Positions 8,571 through 18,049 are shown, counted from the first letter of the stretch. The stretch is DNA of 64,000 bases from Buttiauxella sp965119215 (GCA_965119215.1 CBCPKK010000021.1:62001-126000); one strand, 5' to 3'. Made by a program: numbers and translations. Notes: generated by a model not told the origin, from the letters alone.

Positions 8571-8641
8571 GTGGATGTCGCTAACGCTAATCCACCCTAC
8601 AATCGCTTTCGTAGGTCGGATTAGCGCAAGCAACATCCGAC
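8571..8641. repeat. Paired REP-like (BIME-type) element between nfuA and malQ
   Basis: Two ~30-bp imperfect palindromes face each other: unit 1 at 8571-8600 ends in CCACCCTAC and unit 2 at 8611-8641 begins GTAGGTCGGATTAGCG. Each can fold on itself and with the other. The same pair recurs at 58801-58872. The element lies between convergent genes. Confidence 0.85.
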
Positions 8642-8648
8642 ATTACGC

Positions 8649-10730
8649 TTATCTCTTTTTACGTCGCTTATCCAAATCCTTCAGCAACTTATTCACTTCT
8701 GCGTCTGCGAACATCGTCTCAAGCGATGTCGATAACTTACGCCGCCAGTTTTTATACTGGTAACTGGTGCCTGGAATATTGACCGGCTCCGCCATACCCA
8801 ACCAATCTTCCGGTTGCAGACCCAGCAGCGCACTGTTGCTGTCGGCAATATAACGCTGCATTGCACGGTTAAGCGTGTTGGTCATCGCCATCAGCGAGGC
8901 TTTATGCCCTGCACGTTTTGGCAAACAACCGTACTCATGCAGGCCATTCAGCAAACCCTGTTTAGCACCCTCACGGTCTTGATACAGCTCAGTCAGCATC
9001 TCTTCATCAGGATAAAGGCCAAGCGTTTTCCCCAGCGTTAAATCACCGCTTTCCCAGTAACCACGCAGCGTAGGTAAATCGTGAGTGGTTGCCACAGCCA
9101 TCGACTGCTTCGGCCACGCTTTTGGCGCACGGAATTGTTTCTCGTTGTCGTGCTCGAAATAAAGCACTTTGTATGAGTAAACGCCGCTGTCGCGCAGCTT
9201 GCCGACAATCTCAACCGGGACTGTCCCCAGATCTTCGCCGATCACCATGCAGTTGTGACGCTTGCTTTCCAGCGCCAGGATCGACAGCAGATCGTCAACC
9301 GGGTAATGCACGTAAGCGCCTTTGTCTGCCGTTTCACCGTAAGGAATCCACCACAAACGCAGCATCGACATAACGTGGTCGATACGCAGCGCACCGCAGC
9401 TCGTCATGTTGGAACGCAATAGTTCGATAAATGGCTGATAGGCACGCGCAGTAATCACATGCGGGTCCATCGGCGGTAAACCCCAGTTCTGGCCTAGAGG
9501 GCCAAGGATATCCGGCGGAGCACCAACAGACGCTTTCAGGCAGTAAAGTTCGCGGTCACACCAGGTTTCCGAGCCACCTTCTGCCACGCCAACGGCTAAG
9601 TCACGATACAGGCCAATCGGCATCTTAAAACTTTGGCTGGTTTGCCAGCACATCTCGAACTGAACGTACGCCAGATATTGCAGCCACAGGTAGAAATTCA
9701 CTTCGTCGCTGTGTTCAGTGCAGAAGGCTTTCACTTCCGGGTTATGTGCGTCGCGGAAACCTTCCGGCCAAACCGGCCAGCCCCAGCGCATTTCATCTTC
9801 TTTTACTTGATAAGCATGCAGCGCGTCGAACGCCGCCTGGTAGTAGAGGCTGTCGCCGCCTTCCTGCACAAACTTCTGGAATGCGACAACTTGCTCATCG
9901 CGCGCACCGCGCAAAGAAAACTGCTTCCACGCCATGCGAAGTGCGGCAATCTTCAGAACAGTCACGGTGGAATAATCCACCCACTGTGCATCACGCGCTT
10001 CTTTCAGCATCTGCTGCGTGACGGGCATTTTCCACCACGTCTGCGCTTCGTCGCTCAGCAAGAAATCATCTACCGAATTCACGTCGATATAAATCACGTT
10101 CAACCAACGGCGAGACGACGGGCTGTACGGGCTGGCGCTTTCAGGGTTTGCAGGATACAGCGCGTGGATCGGGTTCAGGCCGATAAACGAACCGCCCCGC
10201 TTTGCCACATCCACCAGCATGCGCTGCAAGTCACCGAAATCACCCATTCCCCAGTTATGGGCAGAGCGTAAGGTGTAGAGCTGAACGCACGCGCCCCACA
10301 GCTTTTCATCCCGCAACAGTGCGGCGGGTTCATAGCAACGCTTTGGTGCCACGATCACTCGACATTGCCAGTGATGCTCGCCCTGGCTGACGGTAAGGTC
10401 ATGATAACCCTCCGATAGTGCCGCAGGCAGCGCCAGCTTTTTACCCGCCAGTGCATGCCCTTTGTGCTGCTTACCGTCTTCGGTAGTCAACTGCCAGCTG
10501 TAATCACCGTTTCCTTCCAGTAGCGTCGCCATGCGAGTACCAGAGGTAAACACCAGGACATTTGCCACCGGCGTTACCGCCACCTTTTTCACGGTGGCGG
10601 TACGGCTCATGGCCTCCAGCAAACGCTGCTTGGTATCCGCAGGGATAGCCTGCGGTTTGCCGTGGGCGTTAATGTAGTTTGGGCTAATTCCCGCCTCCAG
10701 GGCGGCGTTATCAAGACGTTTGCTGTCCAT
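8649..10730 (-). CDS. malQ: 4-alpha-glucanotransferase (amylomaltase) MalQ
   Basis: MalQ transfers glucosyl or dextrinyl units between maltodextrins, making longer substrates for MalP and releasing glucose. The 693-residue GH77 enzyme has the nucleophile motif LRIDHVM, the acid/base Glu in GEDLGTVP and the stabilising Asp in THDLPTLRG. Length matches E. coli (694). It is the second gene of malPQ, starting 9 bp after the malP stop, and so depends on the MalT-controlled promoter upstream of malP. Confidence 0.98.
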   Translation of the reverse strand: MDSKRLDNAALEAGISPNYINAHGKPQAIPADTKQRLLEAMSRTATVKKVAVTPVANVLVFTSGTRMATLLEGNGDYSWQLTTEDGKQHKGHALAGKKLALPAALSEGYHDLTVSQGEHHWQCRVIVAPKRCYEPAALLRDEKLWGACVQLYTLRSAHNWGMGDFGDLQRMLVDVAKRGGSFIGLNPIHALYPANPESASPYSPSSRRWLNVIYIDVNSVDDFLLSDEAQTWWKMPVTQQMLKEARDAQWVDYSTVTVLKIAALRMAWKQFSLRGARDEQVVAFQKFVQEGGDSLYYQAAFDALHAYQVKEDEMRWGWPVWPEGFRDAHNPEVKAFCTEHSDEVNFYLWLQYLAYVQFEMCWQTSQSFKMPIGLYRDLAVGVAEGGSETWCDRELYCLKASVGAPPDILGPLGQNWGLPPMDPHVITARAYQPFIELLRSNMTSCGALRIDHVMSMLRLWWIPYGETADKGAYVHYPVDDLLSILALESKRHNCMVIGEDLGTVPVEIVGKLRDSGVYSYKVLYFEHDNEKQFRAPKAWPKQSMAVATTHDLPTLRGYWESGDLTLGKTLGLYPDEEMLTELYQDREGAKQGLLNGLHEYGCLPKRAGHKASLMAMTNTLNRAMQRYIADSNSALLGLQPEDWLGMAEPVNIPGTSYQYKNWRRKLSTSLETMFADAEVNKLLKDLDKRRKKR

Positions 10731-10739
10731 CGCGTTCCC

Positions 10740-13142
10740 TTAGCGTTTTGCCTGCCAGATACGTTGCTGATAATCACGGATGGAGCGGTCTGAACTAAAC
10801 ATGCCGCAACGAGCCGTGTTAAGAATGGCAGCACGCGTCCAGGCTTGCTGGTCGAGATACAACGCATCCGCTAGTTTCTGCGCCGCCGCATAAGCCGTGA
10901 AATCGGCCATCACTAAATACGGGTCGCCACCTTCTTTGCCGATGCTGTGCAGCATCTGGTCGAACGCATGTTTGTCGCCGTCAGCGTAAATACCCTTTTC
11001 CAGCTCTTTAAGCACCGCATCCAGCACTTTGTCTTTCTTACGCCATTTCACCGGGTCGTAGCCTTTGGCTTTGAGCGCTTTCACTTCTTCCACGGTATGA
11101 CCAAAGATAAAGATGTTTTCTGAACCGACTTTCTCGGCGATTTCTACGTTTGCACCATCCAGCGTACCCACGGTCAGCGCGCCATTCAGAGCCAGTTTCA
11201 TGTTGCCGGTGCCGGACGCTTCTTTACCTGCGGTAGAGATTTGCTCGGAAATATCGGCCGCCGGAATCATCACTTCTGCCGCAGAAACGCAGTAATCCGG
11301 CAGGAACACCACTTTCAGTTGGTCGCCAACAACCGGATCGTTGTTGATGGCGTGCGCGACTTTGTTGATCGCGAAGATAATGTTTTTCGCCAGGTAGTAA
11401 CCCGGTGCTGCTTTCGCACCAAACAGGTACACACGCGGCACACGGGAAGCCGTAGGGTTTTCACGAATTTCTTTGTACTGAGCCAGAATGTGCAGCAGGT
11501 TCAGGTGCTGGCGTTTGTATTCGTGCAGACGTTTGATTTGCACGTCAAACAACGCATCAGGGCTTATCACAATGCCGGTACGCGCTTTAACAAACGCGGC
11601 CAGTTTCACTTTGTTCTGGTATTTGATCTCGCGGTATTCCTTGTGGAATTTCGCGTCATCAGCGTATTTTTCCAGCCCTTCCAACACATCCAGATCGTTA
11701 GCCCACTCTTTCTTGAGCTTTTTGTCGAGCAGCGCGGCCAGCGCCGGGTTGCACTGTTTGATCCAGCGACGTGGCGTGATGCCGTTGGTGACGTTATGGA
11801 ATTTGTTCGGCCACAGCTGGTGATATTCCGGGAACAGATCTTTCACCACTAAATCGGAGTGCAACGCTGCCACACCGTTTACCGCAAAGCCGCTGACCAC
11901 ACACATATTCGCCATGCGAACTTGTTTGTTGTGAACCACCGCCAGTTTCGCCCATACGGCTTCATCGCCAGGCCAGGTTTTGTCTACCAGCGTCTTAAAG
12001 CGGGCGTTAATTTCGTTGATGATCTGCATATGGCGCGGCAGCAACGCTTTCACCAGCTTTTCGTCCCAGCACTCCAGCGCTTCTGGCATCAGAGTGTGGT
12101 TGGTGTAAGCGAAGGTTTTGCTGGTGATAGCCCAGGCATCGTCCCAGCTCATCTGGTGCTCGTCGATCAGCACGCGTAGCAGTTCAGGGATCGCGATAGT
12201 TGGATGGGTATCGTTAAGCTGAATCACTTCGTAATCAGCCAGTTCCGCAAGTTTACGACCCGCCAGATGATGACGACGTAAAATATCGCCCACGGAACAC
12301 GCGCACTGAAAGTACTGCTGCATCAGGCGCAGTTTTTTGCCATTCAGGTGGTTGTCGTTCGGGTACAGGACTTTCGTCAGTTTTTCAGCGTCGATGCCCT
12401 GTTGTTCTGCTTTCAGGAAATCGCCGTCGTTAAATTTAGTTAAATCAAACGGATGGGCATGTTTTGCCTGCCACAAGCGCAGCGGCTGTGCCACGCCGTT
12501 ACGGTAGCCGATAACCGGCAAATCCCAGGCTTCGCCGTGGAAGATAAACGCCGGTTCCCAGCGAATATTCTTGCCGTCTTTAATCACTTTGCCACCCACG
12601 CCAACTTGTACGTCGAGCGCTGCGTTGTGCTGGAACCACGGATAGCTGCCGCGCTTCCAGTCGTCCGGCGCTTCCATCTGATGGCCGTCGTTGAAGGACT
12701 GGCGGAACAAGCCGTATTGATAATTCAGGCCGTAGCCAATCGCTGACTGGCCAACCGTCGCCATAGAATCCAGGAAACACGCCGCAAGACGCCCCAATCC
12801 ACCGTTACCCAATGCCGGGTCGGTTTCTTCTTCCAGCAGGTCAGTCAGATTGATATCGAACGCTTTAAGCTCATCCGCCACTTCCTGGTACCAGCCCAGA
12901 TTCAGCAGGTTGTTACCCGTCAGGCGGCCAATCAAAAACTCCATTGAGATGTAGTTTACGTGGCGCTGATTCTTCTCCGGTTTAGCGACCGGCTGAGCCG
13001 CCAATAATTCTGCCAGTGCGCCACTGACCGCGTGCCACCACTGGTGCTGATTCATTTCAGAGGCTGAATGCAGCCCATAGCGCTGCCACTGACGTGTCAG
13101 TGCAGCCTGGAATTGTGCTTGATTGAAGGTCGTCTGTGACAT
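10740..13142 (-). CDS. malP: Maltodextrin phosphorylase MalP
   Basis: MalP releases glucose-1-phosphate from the non-reducing ends of maltodextrins. The 800-residue GT35 enzyme contains the pyridoxal phosphate lysine in EASGTGNMKLALNGA and conserved glucan-site motifs such as NGGLGRLAACFLDS and NVTNGITPRRW. The start is placed at the MSQ codon (13142), matching E. coli MalP (797), rather than at an ATG 11 codons upstream that lacks conservation. It is 52-53% like GlgP in layout but lacks GlgP's N-terminal glycogen-preference features, fitting short linear substrates. Confidence 0.97.
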   Translation of the reverse strand: MSQTTFNQAQFQAALTRQWQRYGLHSASEMNQHQWWHAVSGALAELLAAQPVAKPEKNQRHVNYISMEFLIGRLTGNNLLNLGWYQEVADELKAFDINLTDLLEEETDPALGNGGLGRLAACFLDSMATVGQSAIGYGLNYQYGLFRQSFNDGHQMEAPDDWKRGSYPWFQHNAALDVQVGVGGKVIKDGKNIRWEPAFIFHGEAWDLPVIGYRNGVAQPLRLWQAKHAHPFDLTKFNDGDFLKAEQQGIDAEKLTKVLYPNDNHLNGKKLRLMQQYFQCACSVGDILRRHHLAGRKLAELADYEVIQLNDTHPTIAIPELLRVLIDEHQMSWDDAWAITSKTFAYTNHTLMPEALECWDEKLVKALLPRHMQIINEINARFKTLVDKTWPGDEAVWAKLAVVHNKQVRMANMCVVSGFAVNGVAALHSDLVVKDLFPEYHQLWPNKFHNVTNGITPRRWIKQCNPALAALLDKKLKKEWANDLDVLEGLEKYADDAKFHKEYREIKYQNKVKLAAFVKARTGIVISPDALFDVQIKRLHEYKRQHLNLLHILAQYKEIRENPTASRVPRVYLFGAKAAPGYYLAKNIIFAINKVAHAINNDPVVGDQLKVVFLPDYCVSAAEVMIPAADISEQISTAGKEASGTGNMKLALNGALTVGTLDGANVEIAEKVGSENIFIFGHTVEEVKALKAKGYDPVKWRKKDKVLDAVLKELEKGIYADGDKHAFDQMLHSIGKEGGDPYLVMADFTAYAAAQKLADALYLDQQAWTRAAILNTARCGMFSSDRSIRDYQQRIWQAKR

Positions 13143-13206
13143 AGGGGCTCGGGTCCTGTGATGTTCTAATTTCATTACCCGCTAGTTTGACGGGTGCCCA
13201 GGGCTA

Positions 13207-13254
13207 ATTCCTCCTCCTGTGGGGGATTAGGGAGGGAGGAGTAGCGGGGAGTAG
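13207..13254. promoter_or_regulatory. Probable MalT boxes of the malPQ promoter
   Basis: The block contains TCCTCCTCC (GGAGGAGGA on the opposite strand), then GGGGGATTAG, GGAGGGAGGA and GGGGAGTAG, all resembling the MalT box core GGGGAT/GGAGGA. Their clustering about 65-110 bp upstream of malP fits MalT activation. Exact box borders and orientation cannot be settled by eye. Confidence 0.6.
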
Positions 13255-13369
13255 CTAAAACTGTGATCGCCGCCACTTAACGTTAGCCTCTCCAGGCTAA
13301 AACACCCATCAGCCCTGAGGTTCTCGTGTTGGACCAAACAATGAGAGATTGGATTCATCTAATGAATAG

Positions 13370-13391
13370 AATTGTGACCAGGAGCAACTTA
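13370..13391. promoter_or_regulatory. CRP site of malT
   Basis: aATTGTGAccaggagcAACTTa has a strong TGTGA half and a weak second half, which is also the case at the E. coli malT CRP site. It lies about 130 bp upstream of the malT ATG, in line with cAMP-CRP activation of malT. Confidence 0.65.
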
Positions 13392-13518
13392 CAACGCCAG
13401 AAACCCTCAACAATCTTGCAATAACCCACAAACTGGTCGACCTTGTAGTAAGCATTAATTACGAAGCGTAAAAAAATTCATATTCGTACACATTTTATAC
13501 ACAGTGAAGTGACCGACC

Positions 13519-16227
13519 ATGCTGATCCCCTCCAAATTAAGTCGTCCAGTACGCCTGGAAAATACAGTGGTCCGTGACCGTCTGTTGATGAAGTTATCGA
13601 CGGCCAATAATTACCGCGTTGCACTGATAACCAGCCCGGCTGGCTATGGGAAAACAACACTGGTTTCTCAGTGGGCGGCAGGGAAAAACGAGCTAGGTTG
13701 GTACTCACTCGATGAGAGCGATAACCAGCAAGAACGTTTTGCAAGCTACTTAATCGCGGCCATTCAGCAGGCCACGTCGGGTCACTGTGTCACTAGCGAA
13801 GTGATGGTGCAAAAACGCCAGTATTCGAGCCTGACCGCTCTATTCGCTCAGCTTTTTATCGAAATGGTGGAATGGCATCGTCCACTGTTTTTGGTCATTG
13901 ATGATTACCACCTGATAACCAACCCTGTTATCCACGAAGCAATGCGCTTTTTCATTCGCCACCAGCCAGAAAACCTGACTTTGGTGGTGTTGTCGCGCAA
14001 TTTGCCGCAGTTGGGTATCGCTAATTTACGCGTGCGTGACCAACTGCTGGAAATCGGCAGCCAACAACTCGCGTTTACTCACCACGAAGCGAAACAGTTT
14101 TTCGATCATCGGCTAAATTCGCCACTCGAACATGTCGAGAGTAATAGCCTGTGTGATGATGTCGCGGGCTGGGCGACCGCGCTGCAACTGATTGCGCTTT
14201 CTGCCCGACAAAATAGTAACTCCTCGGCACAGCACTCCGCCCGTCGGCTTTCAGGCATTAACGCCAGCCATTTATCTGACTATCTGGCCGATGAAGTGCT
14301 GGATAATGTCGATGCGCAAACCCGTAACTTCCTGCTGCGCAGCTCGATTCTGCGCTCAATGAATGACGCCCTGATTGTGCGCGTCACTGGCGAAGAAAAC
14401 GGCCAGATGCGCCTTGAAGAAACGGAACGCCAGGGGTTATTTATTCAGCGAATGGATGACTGCGGTGAATGGTTCCGTTTCCACCCGCTGTTTGGCAACT
14501 TTTTGCGCCAGCGCTGCCAATGGGAACTTGCGACAGAGCTTCCAGAAATTCATCGCGCCGCAGCAGAAAGCTGGATGGCGCAGGGCTTTCCAAGTGAAGC
14601 CATTCACCACGCTTTAGCCGCAGGCGACGCCAGCCTGTTGCGCGATATCCTGCTCAATCACGCCTGGGCGCTGTTTAATCACAGCGAATTAGCGCTGCTG
14701 GAAGAATCTTTAAAAGCGCTGCCGTGGGAAAGTTTACTGGCGAATCCTAAACTTGTGCTGTTACAGGCGTGGCTGATGCAAAGCCAGCACCGTTACAGCG
14801 AAGTGAACACGCTTTTAGCCCGCGCCGAACAGGAAATGGATGTCGTGATGGACGATACCATGCACGGCGAATTTAATGCGTTACGTGCCCAGGTTGCCAT
14901 TAATGACGGTAATCCGGATGAAGCCGAACGCCTGGCAATGATCGCGCTGGATATGCTCCCGTTAGCCAGTTTTTACAGCCGCATTGTCGCAACGTCAGTT
15001 CACGGCGAAGTGTTGCATTGCAAAGGCGAGCTCACCAAATCTCTTTCCGTTATGCAGCAAACCGAACAAATGGCACGCCGCCATGACATGTGGCACTACG
15101 CGTTATGGGGCTTATGTCAGCAGAGCGAAATTTTATTAGCGCAGGGTTTCCTCCAGTCTGCGTGGGAATCGCAAGAAAAAGCCTTTGCGCTGATTGAAGA
15201 ACAGCATCTTGAGCAACTCCCGCTCCATGAGTTTTTACTGCGTATTCGCGCACAACTGCTTTGGGCGTGGTCACGGCTGGATGAAGCCGAAGCGACGACG
15301 CGCAAGGGCCTGGAAGTGCTTTCCGGATATCAGCCACAACAACAATTGCAGTGTCTGGCGTTGTTAGTGCAATGTTCGCTGGCGCGAGGGGATTTAGACA
15401 ACGCGCGTAACCACCTGAACCGCCTGGAGAACTTACTGGGCAATGGTGCATTCCATAGCGATTGGGTTTCCAACGCCGACAAAGTGCGGGTGATTTACTG
15501 GCAAATGACGGGCGATAAAAAGTCTGCCGCCAACTGGCTGCGCCTGACGCCGAAACCAGAATTTGCCAACAACCATTTCCTGCAAAGCCAATGGCGCAAT
15601 ATCGCACGCGCACAGATTTTGCTGAGTGATTTTGAACCGGCTGAAATCGTGCTGGAAGAGTTAAACGAAAATGCGCGCAGTCTGCGTTTGATGAGCGATC
15701 TCAACCGTAACCTGCTGTTGCTAAACCAGCTTTACTGGCAAGCCGGGCGTAAAAGCGATGCTCAACGCGTTTTACTGGAAGCACTGGCGCTGGCCAACCG
15801 CACCGGGTTTATCAGCCACTTTGTGATTGAAGGTGAAGCGATGGCGCAGCAATTACGCCAGATCATTCAGCTCAACACGCTGCCGGAATTAGATCAGCAC
15901 CGTGCACAGCGCATTTTGCGTGAGATAAACCAGCATCACCGCCATAAATTCGCCCACTTCGATGAGAACTTCGTTAACCGCTTATTGACGCATCCTGAAG
16001 TGCCGGAACTAATTCGTACCAGCCCGCTGACTCAGCGCGAATGGCAAGTTCTGGGGCTGATTTATTCGGGTTACAGCAATGAACAAATTGCCGGAGAGCT
16101 GGATGTTGCAGCCACGACGATTAAAACGCACATTCGTAATTTGTATCAGAAGCTTGGAGTCGCGCATCGGCAGGACGCGGTGTTACATGCGCAGAAATTG
16201 CTGAAGATGATGGGGTACGGGGTTTAG
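13519..16227 (+). CDS. malT: Maltose regulon transcriptional activator MalT
   Basis: MalT is the ATP- and maltotriose-dependent activator of the mal genes. The 902-residue STAND protein has a Walker A loop (SPAGYGKTT, residues 39-47), Walker B LVIDDYH (about 124-130), a winged-helix region, a long tetratricopeptide-like superhelix (about 440-800) that senses maltotriose, and a C-terminal LuxR-type helix-turn-helix (SPLTQREWQVLGLIYSGYSN to IKTHIRNLYQKL). Length equals E. coli MalT (901). It is divergent from malPQ. The rtc genes that follow malT in K-12 are missing; glpD follows convergently. Confidence 0.98.
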   Translation: MLIPSKLSRPVRLENTVVRDRLLMKLSTANNYRVALITSPAGYGKTTLVSQWAAGKNELGWYSLDESDNQQERFASYLIAAIQQATSGHCVTSEVMVQKRQYSSLTALFAQLFIEMVEWHRPLFLVIDDYHLITNPVIHEAMRFFIRHQPENLTLVVLSRNLPQLGIANLRVRDQLLEIGSQQLAFTHHEAKQFFDHRLNSPLEHVESNSLCDDVAGWATALQLIALSARQNSNSSAQHSARRLSGINASHLSDYLADEVLDNVDAQTRNFLLRSSILRSMNDALIVRVTGEENGQMRLEETERQGLFIQRMDDCGEWFRFHPLFGNFLRQRCQWELATELPEIHRAAAESWMAQGFPSEAIHHALAAGDASLLRDILLNHAWALFNHSELALLEESLKALPWESLLANPKLVLLQAWLMQSQHRYSEVNTLLARAEQEMDVVMDDTMHGEFNALRAQVAINDGNPDEAERLAMIALDMLPLASFYSRIVATSVHGEVLHCKGELTKSLSVMQQTEQMARRHDMWHYALWGLCQQSEILLAQGFLQSAWESQEKAFALIEEQHLEQLPLHEFLLRIRAQLLWAWSRLDEAEATTRKGLEVLSGYQPQQQLQCLALLVQCSLARGDLDNARNHLNRLENLLGNGAFHSDWVSNADKVRVIYWQMTGDKKSAANWLRLTPKPEFANNHFLQSQWRNIARAQILLSDFEPAEIVLEELNENARSLRLMSDLNRNLLLLNQLYWQAGRKSDAQRVLLEALALANRTGFISHFVIEGEAMAQQLRQIIQLNTLPELDQHRAQRILREINQHHRHKFAHFDENFVNRLLTHPEVPELIRTSPLTQREWQVLGLIYSGYSNEQIAGELDVAATTIKTHIRNLYQKLGVAHRQDAVLHAQKLLKMMGYGV

Positions 16228-16239
16228 CGAATTGGCATG

Positions 16240-16331
16240 GACCCCACCCCAACCCTCCCCTTGCCCAGGGGAGGGTGCAGAGCAGCGCCTTTAGCTCCTC
16301 CACCTGGTAAGGGGGAGGCTGGGAGGGGGTC
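16240..16331. repeat. ~90-bp G/C-skewed palindromic element, copy A
   Basis: Begins GACCCCACCCCAACCCTCCC and ends GGGGGAGGCTGGGAGGGGGT-C, so the ends are inverted repeats. An inner hairpin is CCCTCCCCTTGCCC / GGGGAGGG, and the centre carries TTTAGCTCCTCC. Copies B (37517) and C (43561) share this structure. Copy A lies between the convergent malT and glpD stops and marks one border of the block inverted relative to E. coli. Confidence 0.85.
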
Positions 16332-16346
16332 GTGGTGAAGGCAAAC

Positions 16347-17855
16347 TTAAGAAGCCAGCGATAACCGCGCCTTACCGCCCCGCTTTACCAGCCACTGCGC
16401 CACCCGCGCCTGTTGTTCTTCGCTCAGCCACATCCCTAACTTGGTGCGACGCCAGATAGCATCATCAACGCCACGAACCCACTCATGATCGGCCAGGTAA
16501 CGTAATTCGGCTTCGTAAAACTCATGGCCGAAATCTTCACCCAAATCACTGATGCTGCTGGCTCCCGCCAGAATTAACTCGCTATTGCTACCGTAGGTAC
16601 GCGAATAACGGCGGGCCATGCTTTCGGTCAGGAATGTGTGGCGGCGGCGTAGCTGCGCGGCGTAATCATCGCGGTCGCCATTAATATCACCACCCGGTAA
16701 GGTGCAACCTTTGGTCCACGCAGGCCCCATTTTCGGGTAGTAAGCTTTCAACTTATCCAGCGCGTGTTCCGCCAGTTTGCGGTAAGTGGTGAGCTTGCCG
16801 CCAAACACCGACAACAGCGGGGCTTTACCCTGCTCATCGTGTATATCGAGCGTGTAGTCACGGGTGACTGCCTGCGGAGAGTCAGACTCATCGTCACACA
16901 ACGGACGCACACCAGAGTAAGTCCAGACGATATCGTCGCGGCTCAACATCTTTTTGAAGTGTGCGTTATAGGCAGTCAGCAAGTAATTGATTTCTTTATC
17001 GTCGATATGCACATCTTTCGGGTCGCCCTGATATTCCACGTCGGTGGTACCAATAATAGAGAACTCATCCATCCACGGAATGACAAACACAATGCGCTTG
17101 TCTTCGTTTTGCAGAATATAAGCCTGCTTCTGATTGTGGACGCGTGGCACCACGATATGGCTGCCTTTAATCAGGCGGATGCCATATGGCGAAGGCAATT
17201 TCAGGCCATCATCAAAGAAGTGTTTCACCCACGGGCCGGTCGCATTCACCAGACCGCGTGCGCGCCAGGTGAAGGTTTCGCCGGTATCAATATCTTGCGC
17301 TTCGACAATCCAGTAGCCGTTTTCACGCCATGCGCGGGTTGCTCGGGTACGGGTTTTCACCTCGCCACCTTCGCGCGTCACCATCTGCGCATTTGCTAAA
17401 ACCAGGCGCGCATCGTCTACCCAGCAGTCAGAATATTCGAAACCGCGCACGATATTGGGTTTAAGAACGGAATCTGCGCCAAAACGCAAACCGGTGGAGG
17501 CTGGCAAGCTGGTGCGTTTACCGAGATGGTCGTACATAAACAGACCAATACGAATCATCCACGCAGGGCGTAAATGAGGACGATGAGGCAAACGAAAGCG
17601 CATCGGGAAGGCAATGTGCGGCGCCATATTCAGCAGCACTTCGCGCTCGGCTAATGCTTCACTCACCAGGCGGAACTCGTAATGTTCAAGGTAGCGCAGG
17701 CCACCGTGAATCAGTTTCGAACTGGCCGAGGACGTTGCACTTGCCAGATCCTGAGCTTCGAGCATCAACACGGATAAACCACGGCCTGCGGCGTCAGCGG
17801 CGATACCTGCCCCGTTAATCCCTCCGCCAATCACAATCAGATCTTTAGTTTCCAT
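16347..17855 (-). CDS. glpD: Aerobic glycerol-3-phosphate dehydrogenase GlpD
   Basis: GlpD oxidises sn-glycerol-3-phosphate to dihydroxyacetone phosphate at the inner membrane and passes electrons via FAD to ubiquinone. The 502-residue protein has the N-terminal FAD loop GGGINGAGIAADAAGRG, the FAD-linked motifs SSASSKLIHGGLRYLE and GVRPLCDDESDSPQ, and the C-terminal helical cap. Length equals E. coli (501). It is transcribed away from glpEGR and a GlpR operator lies just before its start. In K-12 glpD is on the malT strand; here it is opposite. Confidence 0.98.
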   Translation of the reverse strand: METKDLIVIGGGINGAGIAADAAGRGLSVLMLEAQDLASATSSASSKLIHGGLRYLEHYEFRLVSEALAEREVLLNMAPHIAFPMRFRLPHRPHLRPAWMIRIGLFMYDHLGKRTSLPASTGLRFGADSVLKPNIVRGFEYSDCWVDDARLVLANAQMVTREGGEVKTRTRATRAWRENGYWIVEAQDIDTGETFTWRARGLVNATGPWVKHFFDDGLKLPSPYGIRLIKGSHIVVPRVHNQKQAYILQNEDKRIVFVIPWMDEFSIIGTTDVEYQGDPKDVHIDDKEINYLLTAYNAHFKKMLSRDDIVWTYSGVRPLCDDESDSPQAVTRDYTLDIHDEQGKAPLLSVFGGKLTTYRKLAEHALDKLKAYYPKMGPAWTKGCTLPGGDINGDRDDYAAQLRRRHTFLTESMARRYSRTYGSNSELILAGASSISDLGEDFGHEFYEAELRYLADHEWVRGVDDAIWRRTKLGMWLSEEQQARVAQWLVKRGGKARLSLAS

Positions 17856-17887
17856 GCTGCCCTCACACGCTTTCGTTAAAGTTCAAA

Positions 17888-17907
17888 TATGTTCGTTATC
17901 GCTCATA
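17888..17907. promoter_or_regulatory. GlpR operator before glpD
   Basis: TATGTTCGTTATCGCTCATA agrees with the GlpR consensus WATGTTCGWTAWCGAACATW at 18 of 20 positions. It starts 33 bp upstream of the glpD ATG. A weaker GlpR-like copy (about 12 of 20) abuts it toward glpD at about 17868-17887, which fits the tandem operators known at glpD. Confidence 0.85.
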
Positions 17908-17949
17908 CTAGCAAGACTACGCGCGCTTTGTAACGAAAAAAAAACATTA

Positions 17950-17971
17950 CTGCGTGATATGGATAACATAA
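17950..17971. promoter_or_regulatory. Candidate CRP site in the glpD-glpE gap
   Basis: ctgcGTGATatggATaACATaa matches the 22-bp CRP consensus at about 13 positions, with GTGAT and ACAT halves correctly spaced. It lies between the divergent glpD and glpEGR genes and could serve either; CRP control of glpD is known in E. coli. Confidence 0.5.
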
Positions 17972-18049
17972 TGACGTTAATATCAGCGGCCAGAGGGGAG
18001 ATTCCCTTAATATGGCGCAAGCCGATTCAATAAAGTGACGAGCAAATCC

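Larger units (their letters stand above)
13143..13518. other. Divergent malP-malT control region
   Basis: A 376-bp gap holding the promoters of malPQ (leftward) and malT (rightward). A G-rich block of probable MalT boxes lies next to malP, and a CRP-like site lies about 130-150 bp before malT. No ORF of merit is present. Confidence 0.8.

Noticed and set aside
8571..8641. CRISPR array
   Set aside because: The units are palindromic pairs facing each other, with only two units and no regular spacers or cas genes.
8575..8763. 62-codon frame over the REP-like pair
   Set aside because: It reads through palindromic repeat sequence and into the malQ antisense; no coding evidence.
9633..10271. 212-codon plus-strand frame within malQ
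   Set aside because: Fully antisense to conserved malQ; no initiation signal.
16240..16331. The 90-bp elements as insertion-sequence remnants or MITEs with target duplication
   Set aside because: I could not find matching flanking direct repeats at any of the three copies and no transposase is nearby, so they are listed only as repeats.
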